A DNA stretch of 64,000 nucleotides from Drosophila pseudoobscura (taxonomy: Eukaryota > Arthropoda > Insecta > Diptera > Drosophilidae). Positions 52,616 through 64,000 of this stretch are shown one piece after another. The position numbers and the translations under genes are program-made. Each line of letters opens with the position of its first letter. Position 1 is the stretch's first letter. Under the pieces are notes generated by a model. That model saw nothing but the letters and a program-made list of their open reading frames with translations. It was not told the origin of the DNA and did no database searches. The stretch lies in contig NC_046683.1 in the NCBI RefSeq assembly GCF_009870125.1, forward strand, positions 57,861,869 to 57,925,868, in the 5' to 3' direction.

Positions 52616-52757
52616 CTCGATTGCCGGTTTCCGAATTTTTCCTTCGTTCCTTTGGCTACTTATTTACAGGTTTATTTATTCCTTGTTTTACGTTTCACGT
52701 TTTACGTCCAATCAATAAAATAAAAACTTAATAACACTTAAGGCTAGTCGGTATTCC
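52616..52757. other. Overlapping 3' ends of convergent genes
   Basis: The plus-strand gene's AATAAA lies at 52714-52719. The minus-strand gene's best signal (AATAAATAAA, about 52671-52680 read in reverse) lies closer to the plus gene's stop. The two mRNAs therefore probably overlap by several tens of bases. Confidence 0.5.
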
Positions 52758-53849
52758 CTAGAACTCTCTAATCTCCACCGTGGCTCCTGGCTCGTCCAGA
52801 AGCGGGAGCCCGCTGCCGGCGGCCGCTTCAGCGGCAGCCTCTACCGCCGCTGCTTCTGCTGCGACAATTGCCTTTGACTCTGTGGACGTGTGGACACTGG
52901 GGCTCTGCGACTTGTCCTGCTCCTCCTGGCCCGCGGAGGCCTCGTCGTAGCGGACATACGGCTCGAAGCTATTGTTGATCTGGAGGGAGCCGCGGTGGAG
53001 ATTGTTGGATTCGGCCTCGAACAGAATCTCGTTGATAAAGCGCTCGGCCAGGAGCCGCTGCTCGCGTGGCAGACGACGAAGCTTATGCGTCCATGTGCGG
53101 GCTATGGACTCCAACTCCTCGTCGGGATATGTTCCGGCCAAGTACTCGCAGGCAATGTTGAGCTCGTCCGTGTTGGCAGATCCGCCTCCAGAGCCGTTGT
53201 TCAGCGGAGGCGTCTGTCTGGCCCGCTTCGTTGGCCCGTAGTCGGAATGCCCGATGCCTGGCGGGGGCTGCGACGGTGGCGGGAGGCTGTCCACTCGCTG
53301 GGCATGCCCGAACGATTTGTGAAACATTTCGGAAATATTGATGTTTGGCGTCTGTCCGCCCGCTCCTCGCGGCGTCGGATAATGCTGCTGGGGATTGCCG
53401 TGCTGGTCGAGGAAGGCCGTCGAGCAGCTGCTGTTCTCACTGAATAGGAAGGAGGGCTCGTTTTTGAAGAACGGATTGACGGCCAGGAACTTCTCCGAGT
53501 TGCGCAGGAAGTCCAGCTCCTGGAAGGTCCAGCAGCGGGGACTGTGATGAGTGCCCGAACGCAAGGCACTCTCCATCACCTTCAGCTCCTTGCGGTAGTT
53601 GGTCCGCAGCGTGTTGATCTTCTTCTTCACATCCTCGACCGTCGCGTCCCGCTTGAGGTAATGATAGATGGGCACCAGCCGGAGGTACGCCTCCGCCCGC
53701 TTCTCCCGGTTCGTGTAGTCGCGCATGGAGGTGTCCCAGAGCACGGGCAGGTCGCGGTATGTGTGGATAAATGCGCGAAGGTAGTGACGGCACTCGTCGG
53801 GGCGCGACATTACTTTGAAGGTGTGGGGCGGCGGCGGTTGGGGGAGCAT
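52758..53849 (-). CDS. MADF-BESS domain protein
   Basis: Single uninterrupted minus-strand frame of 363 codons, stop at 52760-52758. An N-terminal MADF domain (SANT-like, DNA-binding) starts near CRHYLRAFIHTYRDLPVLWD and ends around CWTFQELDFLRN. A Pro/Ser-rich middle contains KRARQTPPLNN, which may be a nuclear localisation signal. A BESS motif follows (LPREQRLLAERFINEILFEA), and the tail is Ala/Glu-rich. MADF-BESS proteins are fly transcription regulators that often act in chromatin complexes. The D. melanogaster counterpart is probably CG8119, from memory. Two starts are possible: MLPQPPPP at 53849 or MSRPDECR at 53810. The second begins right at the domain. The gene is divergent from pbl. 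Confidence 0.85.
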   Translation of the reverse strand: MLPQPPPPHTFKVMSRPDECRHYLRAFIHTYRDLPVLWDTSMRDYTNREKRAEAYLRLVPIYHYLKRDATVEDVKKKINTLRTNYRKELKVMESALRSGTHHSPRCWTFQELDFLRNSEKFLAVNPFFKNEPSFLFSENSSCSTAFLDQHGNPQQHYPTPRGAGGQTPNINISEMFHKSFGHAQRVDSLPPPSQPPPGIGHSDYGPTKRARQTPPLNNGSGGGSANTDELNIACEYLAGTYPDEELESIARTWTHKLRRLPREQRLLAERFINEILFEAESNNLHRGSLQINNSFEPYVRYDEASAGQEEQDKSQSPSVHTSTESKAIVAAEAAAVEAAAEAAAGSGLPLLDEPGATVEIREF

Positions 53850-54212
53850 TTCGTGGGGCTGGACCGGGCTGGGCTTTTGCCGTTTGTTTGGATCGCGATT
53901 TCAGTGCCACTTTCCTCGCAGGGGCCGAGAAAATTCGGGGGCACGGATTATGTATGGACCTATTGACGAACTGTCAATGCGCAGTTGTTGTTGTAATTGT
54001 GGGTTTGACAGATTGTTTGCCATATTGACCGAATTCATGCGTGTGTTGGTGTGTCCGTGTTAGTTGTGACGTCACAGCAACAAGTTGTCTGCGGGGTGGC
54101 AGCTCTGTCAAAGAATCGATTGCAATCGATGTATCGATATGTTTGATTGTGCTGCCAGACGTATTCTTGCGATTGTCAGTTTAAACATCAGGTCACACAA
54201 ATGTTGCGCATT
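53850..54212 (-). promoter_or_regulatory. Promoter region of the MADF-BESS gene with DRE and motif 1
   Basis: A perfect DRE (TATCGATA) lies at 54132-54139, beside an ATCGAT cluster at 54116-54130. GGTCACAC (motif 1 core) lies at 54191-54198, next to the end of repeat copy D. No coding sequence is visible. Use by the minus-strand gene is inferred from position. Confidence 0.5.
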
Positions 54213-54966
54213 CCATACACAAAAGTTGCAGCAACATTTACTTGAAAACCGTTTTTTGTTCAAAATAAAATACATAAAGGTAATTAAAAGAAGCAATCTT
54301 GTAAAAAATACATTTATCTATGGGATAAAGCTAAGTGTGCAAATCTATATAGCTTGAAATATAGGCAATACCCGATTCGCCGCAGTTTCGATATTGCAAC
54401 AATGAGTCTCATTCCATACACAAACATGTTGCTAATTCCATGCACACATACCCTGGGGGAAATGAATGTTATAGAATTGTGAATACGTTTGTCTTCCAAG
54501 GCTCAGTAGGTATCAGGATCGACATAAATATATACAAGATACTAATTATGTACTTGAATATGTCTAAAGAATATCAATTTGAGAAAAGGTCTTTTTTAAT
54601 TACGTTTGATCTTCATATAAAATTAACGAAATAGGGTGTACAAAGGCTATACACGCATCATGTCTTCAAATACCAGCAACATTGCGACTATTTTTTTTGT
54701 TGAACTATTTTGTTCAAACCATGTTTTAGCCAAAATACAACAAAAGCAAGGACTAAAAACTAATCAATCGAGTAGAAAATTGATTCATCTTTGTTCTAAA
54801 ATTATGTGGGCACTGCTAAATGTTCTATTTAGCTGGTAATATTCGTCGGAATATCAAAAACGAGGAATATGTAACATAGAACTTGAGCTCGTCAGTATAT
54901 TTACAGTATATTTTTAAAGTAAGTCGGTATGTTTCGGTATATTTCCGAGGGTCAGACCGTATACCC
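54213..54966 (-). mobile_element. Dispersed repeat, copy D (near full length, inverted relative to A)
   Basis: Begins CCATACAC and ends GAGGGTCAGACCGTATACC. Read in reverse complement it follows copy A through CATGATGCGTGTATAGCC, TATTTATGTCGATCCTGATA, GCCTTGGAAGACAAACGTAT and GCGAAT-containing blocks, with only scattered differences. It occupies nearly the whole space between the MADF-BESS gene and pbl. No protein-coding capacity is recognisable. Confidence 0.7.
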
Positions 54967-54974
54967 TATCGATA
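54890..54974 (+). promoter_or_regulatory. pbl promoter: motif-6-like copies and DRE
   Basis: Contains CAGTATATTTACAGTATATT, GTCGGTATGTTTCGGTATAT, GAGGGTCAGACCGTAT and a perfect DRE at 54967-54974, at the end of repeat copy D. The pbl ATG is about 680 bp downstream. DREs fit a cell-cycle gene. Confidence 0.5.
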
Positions 54975-55649
54975 ACTCCGATGTTTTCAAAGCATTTTCC
55001 TCGTCAAAATTTGTAAATTTTCGTCTAGACAGCTGGAAAAGTGGAAATATTATTTTTTTTCACGGGTGCGACGTAAACGAGATAGTTTCTCCATATTATT
55101 TCAGTAATCGGAAGATTCATATACAGCCCACAAGTCGGAGCTGGGAAACAAAAGTGCGAGTGAGACGAAGACGAACCGGACGTGCTTGGCCGTTGAATTT
55201 TGATTTTTAATTTCGACGCGCAGCCGTGGCGCGTACCCTGGCAGAGTGCAAGCCGCTTAAATGGTTTATCTTTTAGTTGTTGCAATTATTTGAGCAAATT
55301 CCGAGGTGCAAGTGTGTTAATAGTAAATATAAAGCGACGGACGCTGCCGCTGAGCTCACCCCTTTCCCGCATCTCTGTTCGTGTCCCCGTTCGCCGGCTG
55401 TTCCTGTGTGTTTTATTTGTGTGTGTGTGTACGCGCACTTTGTTCTTTTGCGCGCCGCTTTTTAATTGAGCAATTGACAAGAAAGATATTAAACAAAACG
55501 ATGCCCTGGCAATGGACGACGCATGCATGAGCGGGCCAGGCTTCAATAGTTCACAAAATTGACGGTCACAAACTAGATAATTCCGAAAAACTCCTTGGGT
55601 TTGTTTTTGACTGTGTTCCGTTTTCGTGTGCGTGAGTGTCTTTATCGAA
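54975..55649 (+). other. pbl: Probable pbl 5' UTR
   Basis: Region between the promoter motifs and the ATG at 55650. It is AT-rich at first and then C/T- and TG-rich. No other gene is recognised. The leader may be spliced, which cannot be settled here. Confidence 0.35.
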
Positions 55650-58600
55650 ATGGAAACTATTGAGGAGCAATCGAAATGCGGTGAGTACTGAGAGGGAGAC
55701 AGGGCAGGGCCAGCCAGCACCTCCTTGGCCTCCCCCACACCTCGACCCAGCCCACAACGAAACGCATATTTCAATTTTCAATGTCGCCAGAGGCACGGTG
55801 TGGAGTAGGGGAGTCAGGGGGGGAGGGTGAAACCACAGTCGGGGCCAAAAGATCCTCATAAAAAATGTCTCTGGCAGCAAATAAACACACATCCACACAC
55901 GTATGTATGTATATGTGCACAAGTACATACCCACTGACTAAAAAAAAGAATACAGCCCATGGCAGCGCGTCAGGGAATCTTAAGCTTTTTATTTTCTGAA
56001 TTTATTTCTGTGTAGAAAATATTTATCGCATAAGAAGAATTCTTGGGTGTGCAAAATGCGGTGCGCCCCTCACCGCCGGCACTGTACCGTACCGTTTCGT
56101 ACCGCCCAAAGCAGGGCTGGCGTAAGAAAAGGAGGAAAAGGAGAAACAACAACAGAATAGCGGCAGTTCCTGCTATCAGTGCTGGACATTTAGCTTTTTT
56201 CTCCCTGCATTAGCATTCCTTTCCTCTGCGGCTCACTGGCCAGTCCTACTTCCCTCAGGTAGAGGGCCGCTAGAGAGATCCTCTTCCTGTGGTCGAGTGC
56301 GTGTGCGTGTGCGAGTAGTGCAGTTGCGCCTGCTCGTCCTTTGATTTTCCACCCCTCCGCTCACTCTCTCTCTCTCTCTCCCTTTCCTACCTATTACACA
56401 TGTTGACAGAGGCGCACATGCCGATATTCAGAGAAGAGGGGTCGTTCGTGTCGTCTGCCTCAATGTTAATGGCATTTTTACATGCCTCGAAGGTCTGCTC
56501 TGCCTGCCTGCCGTCTGTCTCTAGGTTCTCTGCTCTGCTCGCCTCTACGTCAAGGCTTTCTCCTCTTCGGGACACGTAATTTTATTACAAGATTTTTCTT
56601 TGATGAGTCTCTTTCTGCTGTTTGACAAAAGACTACGAACAGACCAGGCCGGCCGCCCACAATCCGCCGCCCTCTTCACTCATGTCTTCACTTGGCTTTT
56701 CATTTTTCAAATGCCACTCAATTAGTTTTTCATCAGGTTTCTGGCAGGCAGCCAAAGAGATCAGAAAACAACAGCGAAATCCGCTCAGGCAGAACGGAAC
56801 GAAGAACGAAGAAATTCCCAAATGGCGAAAAATGGTTCCCATCGCAAGGGAGAATCCTGCGCTGCCGCACCACCACCTGTGAGGGCCGTTTCTGCATGCG
56901 ATATTCCTCCATTGCCGTGCCTTCCCTTTCCCTTTCGTTCCCTTTCCCCTTGGACCCTTGGTGGACGCGAACACCTGTGGCTGTGCGAAACAGCTTGCTG
57001 CAGGTCTCACGATTCTGCCTCGACTTTAGTTACAGTTCGGTGCTTGATCCCTGAGGATCTGTGGAACCTGTGGAAGAAGCAACATGTTGCACTTGCCCGT
57101 TACGCGGCTCTCGTTCGGCTGCCACAGCACATACGGCAACAGCAAAAGCAACAGCAAGAAATTGGTCACGGTCCAGCGGCAGGCTGCCTCGTACTTCACA
57201 TATGGCGAGCAGGAGCCCAGCAGACAGACAAAGCTCCGGCAGGAGGCCCTCTGTCAGGTGTACGAGGATTTTACAGGTACATCTACGACTGCTCGAGGGT
57301 GTAACCCTGCCAGGCTCAGGGGTGGACTGTGGAGGGATCAATGAGGGTCAGCACTTAAGCAGGGTTGAGGTTGAGAGTTTAGCCGAGAACAAAAAATAAA
57401 CATTCTCCAAAACGCAGATCTATTTCCATGGAAATTTGCGGGGGAAACGGAAACCGTACCACTCGCGGCTGCAATTCATAGAATTCGTGATCGTTATTAA
57501 TCATTTCTGGGAGCAACATCATTTCTGTGTTTAAAAACCATTAGCAATCAAAGCCTGTAAAACAATTGTTCTAAATTGTTGTGACAGTTCCCTCCCCCTG
57601 CCCCCCTGCTCGGCCTCCTCCTCCCTGTTGCACTATTCTCTCGGAATTCCCAATGAATCTGGCGTTCCCAGAACATTCTCCGAATCCCCTGATGAAATAC
57701 GATCAAGACTAAAGTTGTACAAACTTCAAGGTTGGACATTCCTAAGTTATTTCTGTCTGGATTGCAGACATTCCATGTATTTGAGAAATGTTCCTAGTCC
57801 ATAAATCCCCCCCTCCGCGACCCATCCCCCAACCATTAGGTGAGTGGCAAGTGCATCTGTTTGCTGCTTTCGGGCATGCATTGCATTACTGGAATTATAA
57901 TCCATATGGAGATTCCGCCGATACGTAGGAGAACGACCACACAAGAGAGAGAGAGAGAGAGCGGCAGAGACTCCTCCTGCCACTGCCACTCCCACCCCAC
58001 TCCACCCCCCTGTTCGGTTTGGTTGGGGGGATCTTCTGCAGTTCCTGGACTTTGCCTCAATTGCACAAGTGGCGAATGTCTCGCCAGTGCACAGATACGG
58101 ATACAAGTGCAGATGCAGATGCAGATACAATTGGCATCGGTTACAGCTGCACAATTCTGGATAAAATTAATGCCACAAAAGCTGCCGCATTTCTCTCGTC
58201 TCTGGCTCTGCCTCTGCCCCGGCCTCCTGCCCCCTCCCCCACCCCCTTTCTCTTTACTTTCCTCGCTCATGTCGATTGGGGGTAAATGATTTGCACTTGA
58301 AAACGTTTTCTAGAGCCCCCATCGTGCTCTTGTACTTTGCTTCTCTGCACTTGGGTGGGTGCCCGTGCCTGTCCCTATGTGGGTGGCTGAGCTAAAAGCC
58401 CTGCCCGCTTGCAGTTGTCATCCGCCACCCCGCCCCCACCCCCACCCCCTCTCTGTTCTGGGCTGCCTCTCCTTCGGGTTCTTCGGCACAATTAAAATTG
58501 ATGTCAACAGCTCACAATTTGTGGTTGCGTTCCTAATGATCGACAGCCCATTGCTTGAGGATTCTGTCCCAAAAACACAGCCCACATTGCCATTCTCCAC

Positions 58601-61600
58601 CTACGTTCCACCCTCCGCTCTTCGCTTTCCTCTGCCCTGTGCATATGTGTGTGTGTGTGTGTGGATTATATTGGTGTTGGTTTTTGCTGTTCTGTTCTGT
58701 TCTGCTCTGTTCTGTTTCTTCTCTATTTCGTATCTCTATTTTGTTTGTTTTATTTTGCACAATTGCCTGCTTCCTCCCTCTCTGCCTATCTCCATCCACT
58801 CATCTCTCATTGTCTGTGTGTCTCTGTCCCGCACTCACTCAATTGCATAAACAAACAAATCCACAAAATTTTGCCATAAATCACAACAAAAACTTTTCCC
58901 AATACCCTGTAAACAAGACAGGTCCAAGGGGGAGGACCTGCTCCGAGATGGACCAAGAAATGTGTAAACTAGACCTTTGAATCAGTATTTGAGGGATGCA
59001 ACAGATAACAGATACTAGGCAGCACCTACAGGGTATCATTGCGTAGACCCTGTGCCCGGGCTGGTGGTGTATAGATTTGCTTGATTTATGCCCGACATGC
59101 ACTTATTCCCATTTCTGATCCGTTTCCCTCTCCACAGAGATGTCCATTACAACGCTGCCCACACGGATCTGCCTGGTGGGCAACGTTGGCCAGGACGCGG
59201 ACACGCTGCTGGCAGCCGAGAGCTTCGGCCTGCCCGTTATAACATCCGACTCTGGTCTGGACACCGCCGACGACAAGGAATGGCGGACCTTCTACGTGAT
59301 GGGAGACTTTGAGGGCGACAACTTTCAGGCGCTGCACAAGCAGAAGGAATGGTGAGTACTAGTCACTGGTCCACAGTGGCGGCTATTATTAGCCCCGTCC
59401 CCGAGAATAGCAACAACAAGAGGCACAGGCCAGGCCGAGTCAGAGTCTCAGTACTGCTTAAATTAGACACAAATCTGTCACATGTGTTCCCCGAAAGAGC
59501 CAAAGAGTTCCATAACCATCATCGGCGGCGACAACAAATTGAATTTGAAATCGAGACACACGCGTGCTGCCGCTGCTTCTCTCTCTCCCTCTCCCTCTCT
59601 CTCTCTCCTGTGGAACCCATTATTGACAACGCTTCATACGCCACGCACAGCAGCAGTCCACACTCAGTCCACACTCCGATGCATTTACCGGTACACTCGC
59701 ATGCACATACTCTACACAAACTCTATGCGGTGCTCTTCCTTGCTCATATTTACTCGCACGATGGAGCAGCTGCGGAGCGAGTAGCGTATCCGATAGTCGA
59801 CTTTTGGGGAATTGTGTTGTGGTTTCTATGGCTACAAATTGTCAAATTTGAAACTTGCGCAAATTTGTGGTTCGTTTTCTGTTCTTCTTGTTTTGTGTTC
59901 GTTTTCTTCTTTTTTTGCACGCTTGATTAATTTGCCTGCTGCGTAGTAATGGTGGAATACCTCTCTCCCTGCACCCTTTCCCCCCTGGCAGGCATGCTCT
60001 CTCGCTCATTAGTGATTAAACATAACTTTTGGTGATTCTTTAGCTCTGGTTCAACATTTATTTACGAGCATTTTTCGCTTCGTGGAGGTCACCAAATGCG
60101 TGGAAATTGTTATGTACGTACGTACGTACACACAGGGTGATAGAGAGGGAGGGGGAGGGGAATGGATATGGGTGGCACAGGAAGATGAGGTGGTGTGTTG
60201 GGTGGGTGGGCGTCTGTTTTTCCTTTTCATGTTCTCAACACTTTTGCAACGCCGTAAGCGTAAGGGAATTCTGCAGAAGCGGAAGAAGCGCTCGTTCGCC
60301 GTTCCCCTTTCCTCCCTTTCCCCTTTCCCCCCGTTCCCGTTTACCGTTCCCCCATTAAGAATTATTATTTATTTCATAGATTTTCATTCATGTTTCGCCG
60401 TTCTATTCTATTCCGTTCCGTTCTGTTCGTTTTGTTATTGCAAATATTCAACATTTGATTTTCTTTGTTCGGGTTTTCGGCTCTTCTGTTTTTTCATTCT
60501 TCTTCTTTCAGCTCTTTGCTAATTATGTTTCTGTTTCTCATGCTCTCATTCGCATTCGAATGTATTTTTTATGGCACTTCCCAAAGTTGTACAAGTTTTA
60601 TTTTTGTTGATACTAATTCAGAGAAGAAAAATACATTTCCAGTTGGAATTAAATTCTGTTTACTAAAACTAGAACACCACGTAGAACAGATAATTTATTG
60701 GCAAGAAAGTTGCTAATTATTTTCGTAAACAAATATTTTTTGTTTGATTTTGTCATGAGAATGGAAAACTGTCTATTGATCATTGTCATTGCACAATTCC
60801 ACGATTAAGCGATTCGGGGCAGGGGCAGGGGAAAATCGAATCGAATCGAATCGAACAGTTTTTAATGAGGAATTCCCAGGAAAAGCGCGAAAAACCCAGA
60901 AAAGCACTTAACGGCCACTTAACCTCCGCCCAAAAATGATGCCACACACAAGAGAGACAGACAGAGTATCCCTCTGTGTATATAGCATCTGAGTATCTGA
61001 ATCATTGAGGAATTCGCTGGCAAATCCCCCATTTCGATGATCCATTCATCCATTCATGGGGGAAGTCGTTGCCTATTTTGGCATCGAATAAAAACATTTA
61101 CTTGTGAAAACAAATACAAATACAAATTCATCTTATAAATTATAAATAAATGACACTTTCGGATGAAGAACTTTGCGTGTTTCTACAGAAATCGAAAATG
61201 AATCGTCGTTTGTTTTTATATTTTGCTGTTGGGCATTTATTTATTTTTTATTTGGTCTTCTCCTGGGAGGGCCAGCGGCGGAGGAGCGGAGCCCCTGGTG
61301 CTGGCATTGCAGCAATCTCTTGGCGCCAAGATTCTATAAAAATGCAAAACGAACGATGTCAAATCGTACGGAGAGATGGTGTGGAAAGCGGCAACGGAAA
61401 TTCCTGCCGTACCACAAAAAAAAACCCCAAAGAAAATCCAAAGAAAATCAAGAAAAATGTACGCACAGTTTTATTAACTCATTTTATATGAAATACGAAT
61501 GCGAATGCGAATACGAATACGAATACGAATACGTATTGTACGTTTTGTATATATAATATAATTTATAAGTTTCGATATATGTATATGGCAGATTAATTGA

Positions 61601-63976
61601 GGCAGAACGCAGAATGGGAATGGGGACGACTGAGGAGTGCGAGTCCGCCAACGACATGTCATTGACTGTTCTATAGTTTTGACCCTCGCAAAGTTCGAGT
61701 GCCCCTCCGAGTGTCGGGCTGTCGGAGTGTCGGGGCAGAGCAGCAGCCAAAGATCGGCGCACTTTACAATGTGCCCCAAGAGTGCCCCTTTGCCTTTGCC
61801 TTTGCCACATCCATCAATCTGCCCCCTAGAACTGCCCCCAGCCCCCTCGACCCCCTCCGCCATTGTGGAGGCCAATCCATTGCGATCCGAAGGAGGCCCT
61901 CTGCCGCTCCATTGTTGGCGCGTGCGATGCGCATTTTTATGCTTTGACTAAGCACAAGAGAATTTTCCTGGGTTTTCCTTGAGTCGACTTTTGAAAATTA
62001 TTTAATTGTTCTTTGGAATTTTGTGAAAAATATCCCTCTCTCTCTCTCTCTCTGGGGGGAGATTCCAACTTGTGTCTGTCTTGGCTTTAGCTTTCTTTGT
62101 GGATTTGTCACCTCTCTCTCTCTCTCTGTGTGAGAGATCTATCTCTCATTGTGAGAATGCTTCACATATTAAGTGGCAACAAGGAGGAGGAGGAGGAGCA
62201 GCGGGTGGACAAGGCATTTTCTATTTCCATTTTCCATACGCTCGCTCTCTGGCGCTGCGGCTGTGGGGCTGCTGTCTCCATCGTCCCGTCCCCATCGTTT
62301 ATTCAATCATTCAATACCCAGCAACGGGTGCCAGTCGCCGCAGCAGTTGTGTTTGTTTAGTTGCTCCGCTCGGATACGGCCAGAATCAGGCACGACCTAT
62401 ACACACATTCCCGGGCTGAATCACAGATACAAGATACAAGATACAACAGAACAAGTGACAACAGAAAGCAGCAAAACAGAATAGAATCTCGCAGATACAC
62501 AGATTCTTTCGTCTGGCAGTGACAAATATTTGTGCATATGGAAATCTTCCTTTGTTGGTAAGGAAATGCTGTGGCAATGCTGTGGCAATGCTGTGGCATG
62601 CTGTGGCTGTGTGGCAAAGTGTAAATCTGTAAGATGATATGTGGCAAATGAGTGAAAGCCAACAGGAAGTGCAACACGAGAAAAGTCCAAGATCAAGTGT
62701 AAATGTGTGTGTGTGTGCGTGTGTGTTGCAAGTGAAACGCCTTTCCTTTAGAGGCATGTGAATGTGGAACAATTCTGGGGAGATCGGAACCCCGTGGAAC
62801 CTCCAAATGCTTCCATCTGCCTTTCCAGAGTATCCCTCGAATTTTCCACAAATAAATTAACAGGAATTCCCCCACCCCCCACCCTCACGGGATTACTCAA
62901 TTTTCGGGTGTACCGCAAATTGTTTTTGCAATTCCGCCCACCCGTGATGGGGGGAATGGGGGAGGGGGATTGGGGGGGGGGGGGGGATACTCGTAAATTA
63001 AATTACTCCTCTAAGGGGCAGAGGAGCATGCTTCAAAAATGTATCATAAATAAACGCCGCATCACACATCACACATCACAGATCACAGATCGTGCATCAT
63101 ACGCCTCGTACGCCAACAAAAATGGGCACAATGCTTGAGTGGCGGCTGCATGCGGCAGGCTGCAACTGCACTTCCGTTCCATTCCGATTGATTTGTTTAT
63201 AAAAACTTCCGGCTTCTGCCGGACGAAGAAGGGAGGCCGAGGCCGAGGCCGAGGATTGGCTGCGGCTGGCCGTCGGATAAACACTGGAAAAAGCCAGAGG
63301 GCGTTGGGGCAATGGGCATCCATCCGAGTCAAAGTTCAATAGTATCTCTCGCATCGCAGCGCCACACAAATTGAAATCAATTTCTCGCCTCAGTTGCGCC
63401 TCAGAGGTTGCCGCCAAAGGGATCGATCTCCGCTATCGCTATCGCTATCGGTAATAGCCGATACCCAACCGATTCGCAATCGAATCACGGCTGCGGCAAG
63501 GTCAGTGCAGGCATAAAAGCATTGCAGCCGCCACAAACAGATTGCCTTGCATAACTCAAAAGTGTGCCACATAAATATTTAATTTTAATTGTCTCTCGGG
63601 ATCCCCTGCATCTGCATCTGCATCTGTATCTGTATCTGCTTCTGTCTATCTTTTGCAGCATTCTGGGCCCGTCCGCTTTGAAGTACGCGGCAGAGATGAA
63701 GCAGACGCTGGGCCACAACTCGCGGCCCATTTACAACTACGCGATGCGCGGCGTCGTCACTTGCTTCACGGGCATACGCAAGAAGGATGAGCTGGTGAGT
63801 GGAACTCTCCCTCTCTCTCTCCCCGGAGGATCCTTCAATTAGATTATCCTCCTCCTCCTCCCTTTGCAGACGAAACTGGTGCACCTCATCCACTCCATGG
63901 GCGGCTGCATCAAGAAGGACATGAACCCCAAGACAACGCATTTGATTTGCAGTCACAGCGGCGGCGCCAAGTACCA
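55650..63976 (+). CDS. pbl: Pebble, ECT2-family RhoGEF (5' part, runs off the right edge)
   Basis: Exons: 55650-55680 (METIEEQSKC), 59138-59351, 63659-63794 and 63870-63976, with a donor GTGAGT at 63977. The phases fit throughout. The visible 152 residues include MSITTLPTRICLVGNVGQDA, FYVMGDFEGDNFQALH, CILGPSALKYAAEM and the start of the first canonical BRCT repeat (RGVVTCFTGIRKKDELTKLV, then GGCIKKDMNPKTTHLICS). ECT2 proteins have N-terminal BRCT repeats that bind centralspindlin (RacGAP50C in flies) and a C-terminal DH-PH that activates Rho1 at the cleavage furrow. The DH-PH part lies outside the window. The ATG at 55650 was chosen for its phase-1 donor, matching exon 2. Intron 1 is about 3.5 kb and intron 2 about 4.3 kb. 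Confidence 0.92.
55681..59137 (+). other. pbl: pbl intron 1
   Basis: Apart from the candidate exon at 57084-57276, the intron holds CT tracts at about 56362-56385, a GA run at 57943-57962, C-rich stretches at about 57985-58010 and 58225-58250, a TG run near 58648-58662 and TTCTG repeats at about 58688-58725. No nested gene is supported. Confidence 0.5.
57084..57276 (+). CDS. pbl: Candidate alternative first exon of pbl
   Basis: Within intron 1, an ATG starts a frame with fly-like codon use (MLHLPVTRLSFGCHSTYGNS, later YFTYGEQEPSRQTKLRQEAL and CQVYEDFT). It ends at ACAG|GTACAT in phase 1, exactly the phase needed to join exon 2 at 59138. It would add a 64-residue N-terminus in place of METIEEQSKC. 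No promoter motif is identified upstream, and I cannot match the peptide to a known isoform. Confidence 0.4.
59352..63658 (+). other. pbl: pbl intron 2
   Basis: It holds CT repeats at about 59579-59608 and 62034-62055, GTAC repeats at about 60114-60130, GAATC repeats at 60835-60856, GAATAC/GAATGC hexamers at 61495-61533, TGTGGCA repeats at about 62568-62600 and a G15 homopolymer at 62972-62986. No nested gene is supported, although short open frames exist. Confidence 0.5.
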
Positions 63977-64000
63977 GTGAGTAGAGCGGCCTTGCTTCCA

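Noticed and set aside
61150-61491. 113-codon frame in pbl intron 2 with a hydrophobic stretch
   Set aside because: Codon use is poor, the end is Lys/Asn-rich from A runs, and there is no splice or promoter context. Probably chance.

Overview
This is insect nuclear DNA, almost certainly a Drosophila. The genes have short GT-AG introns, GC-rich coding thirds, fly-type ATG contexts and long non-coding stretches full of CA, GA, CAG and CAT microsatellites. The gene content matches the 66A-66B region of D. melanogaster 3L (Muller element D) as I remember it: RNaseX25, exex, Srp9, syd, the TMEM43 homologue CG8111, a MADF-BESS gene and pbl. Protein lengths and an unfamiliar dispersed repeat suggest a species other than D. 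melanogaster. The obscura group is a guess, not a demonstration.

Layout. 1-148: probable 3' end of a plus-strand gene cut by the window edge. 489-2814 (+): UBXN4-like ER UBX protein, five exons. 3420-4773 (-): secreted RNase T2 (RNaseX25), two exons. 4829-5790: copy A of a dispersed repeat. About 5.8-25.15 kb: roughly 19 kb with no gene I can support. 25283-27749 (-): homeobox gene exex (HB9/MNX1 family), three exons. About 27.75-39.3 kb: a second gene-poor block. 39337-39659 (-): Srp9, two exons. 40828-49694 (+): syd (JIP3/4 family), with microexons and alternative 3' ends. 51359-52615 (+): TMEM43 homologue. 52758-53849 (-): MADF-BESS protein. 54213-54966: inverted copy D of the repeat. 55650 to the right edge (+): the 5' part of pbl (ECT2-family RhoGEF), through part of its N-terminal BRCT region.

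How it fits together. exex is a developmental regulator that sits alone between two large non-coding blocks, as expected for a gene with dispersed enhancers. The other genes are housekeeping-like (ER protein degradation, RNase, signal recognition particle, axonal transport adaptor, nuclear-envelope protein, cytokinesis GEF) and are packed close together.

The most unusual feature is a repeat family with copies at about 4.8, 39.7-40.1, 51.0 and 54.2 kb. One end of the repeat carries reiterated CGGTATATTT-like motifs plus a GAGGGTCGGACGGTAT block. That end lies just upstream of RNaseX25, Srp9, syd, the TMEM43 homologue and pbl. It resembles Drosophila housekeeping core-promoter motif 6, often with motif 1 (GGTCACAC) or a DRE (TATCGATA) beside it. 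Other notable points are an in-frame TAG in exex followed by 42 strongly acidic codons, two syd terminal exons that each end in an L-I-V-W motif, and a possible alternative first exon of pbl. All splice sites were assigned by eye from reading frame, phase and GT-AG signals.
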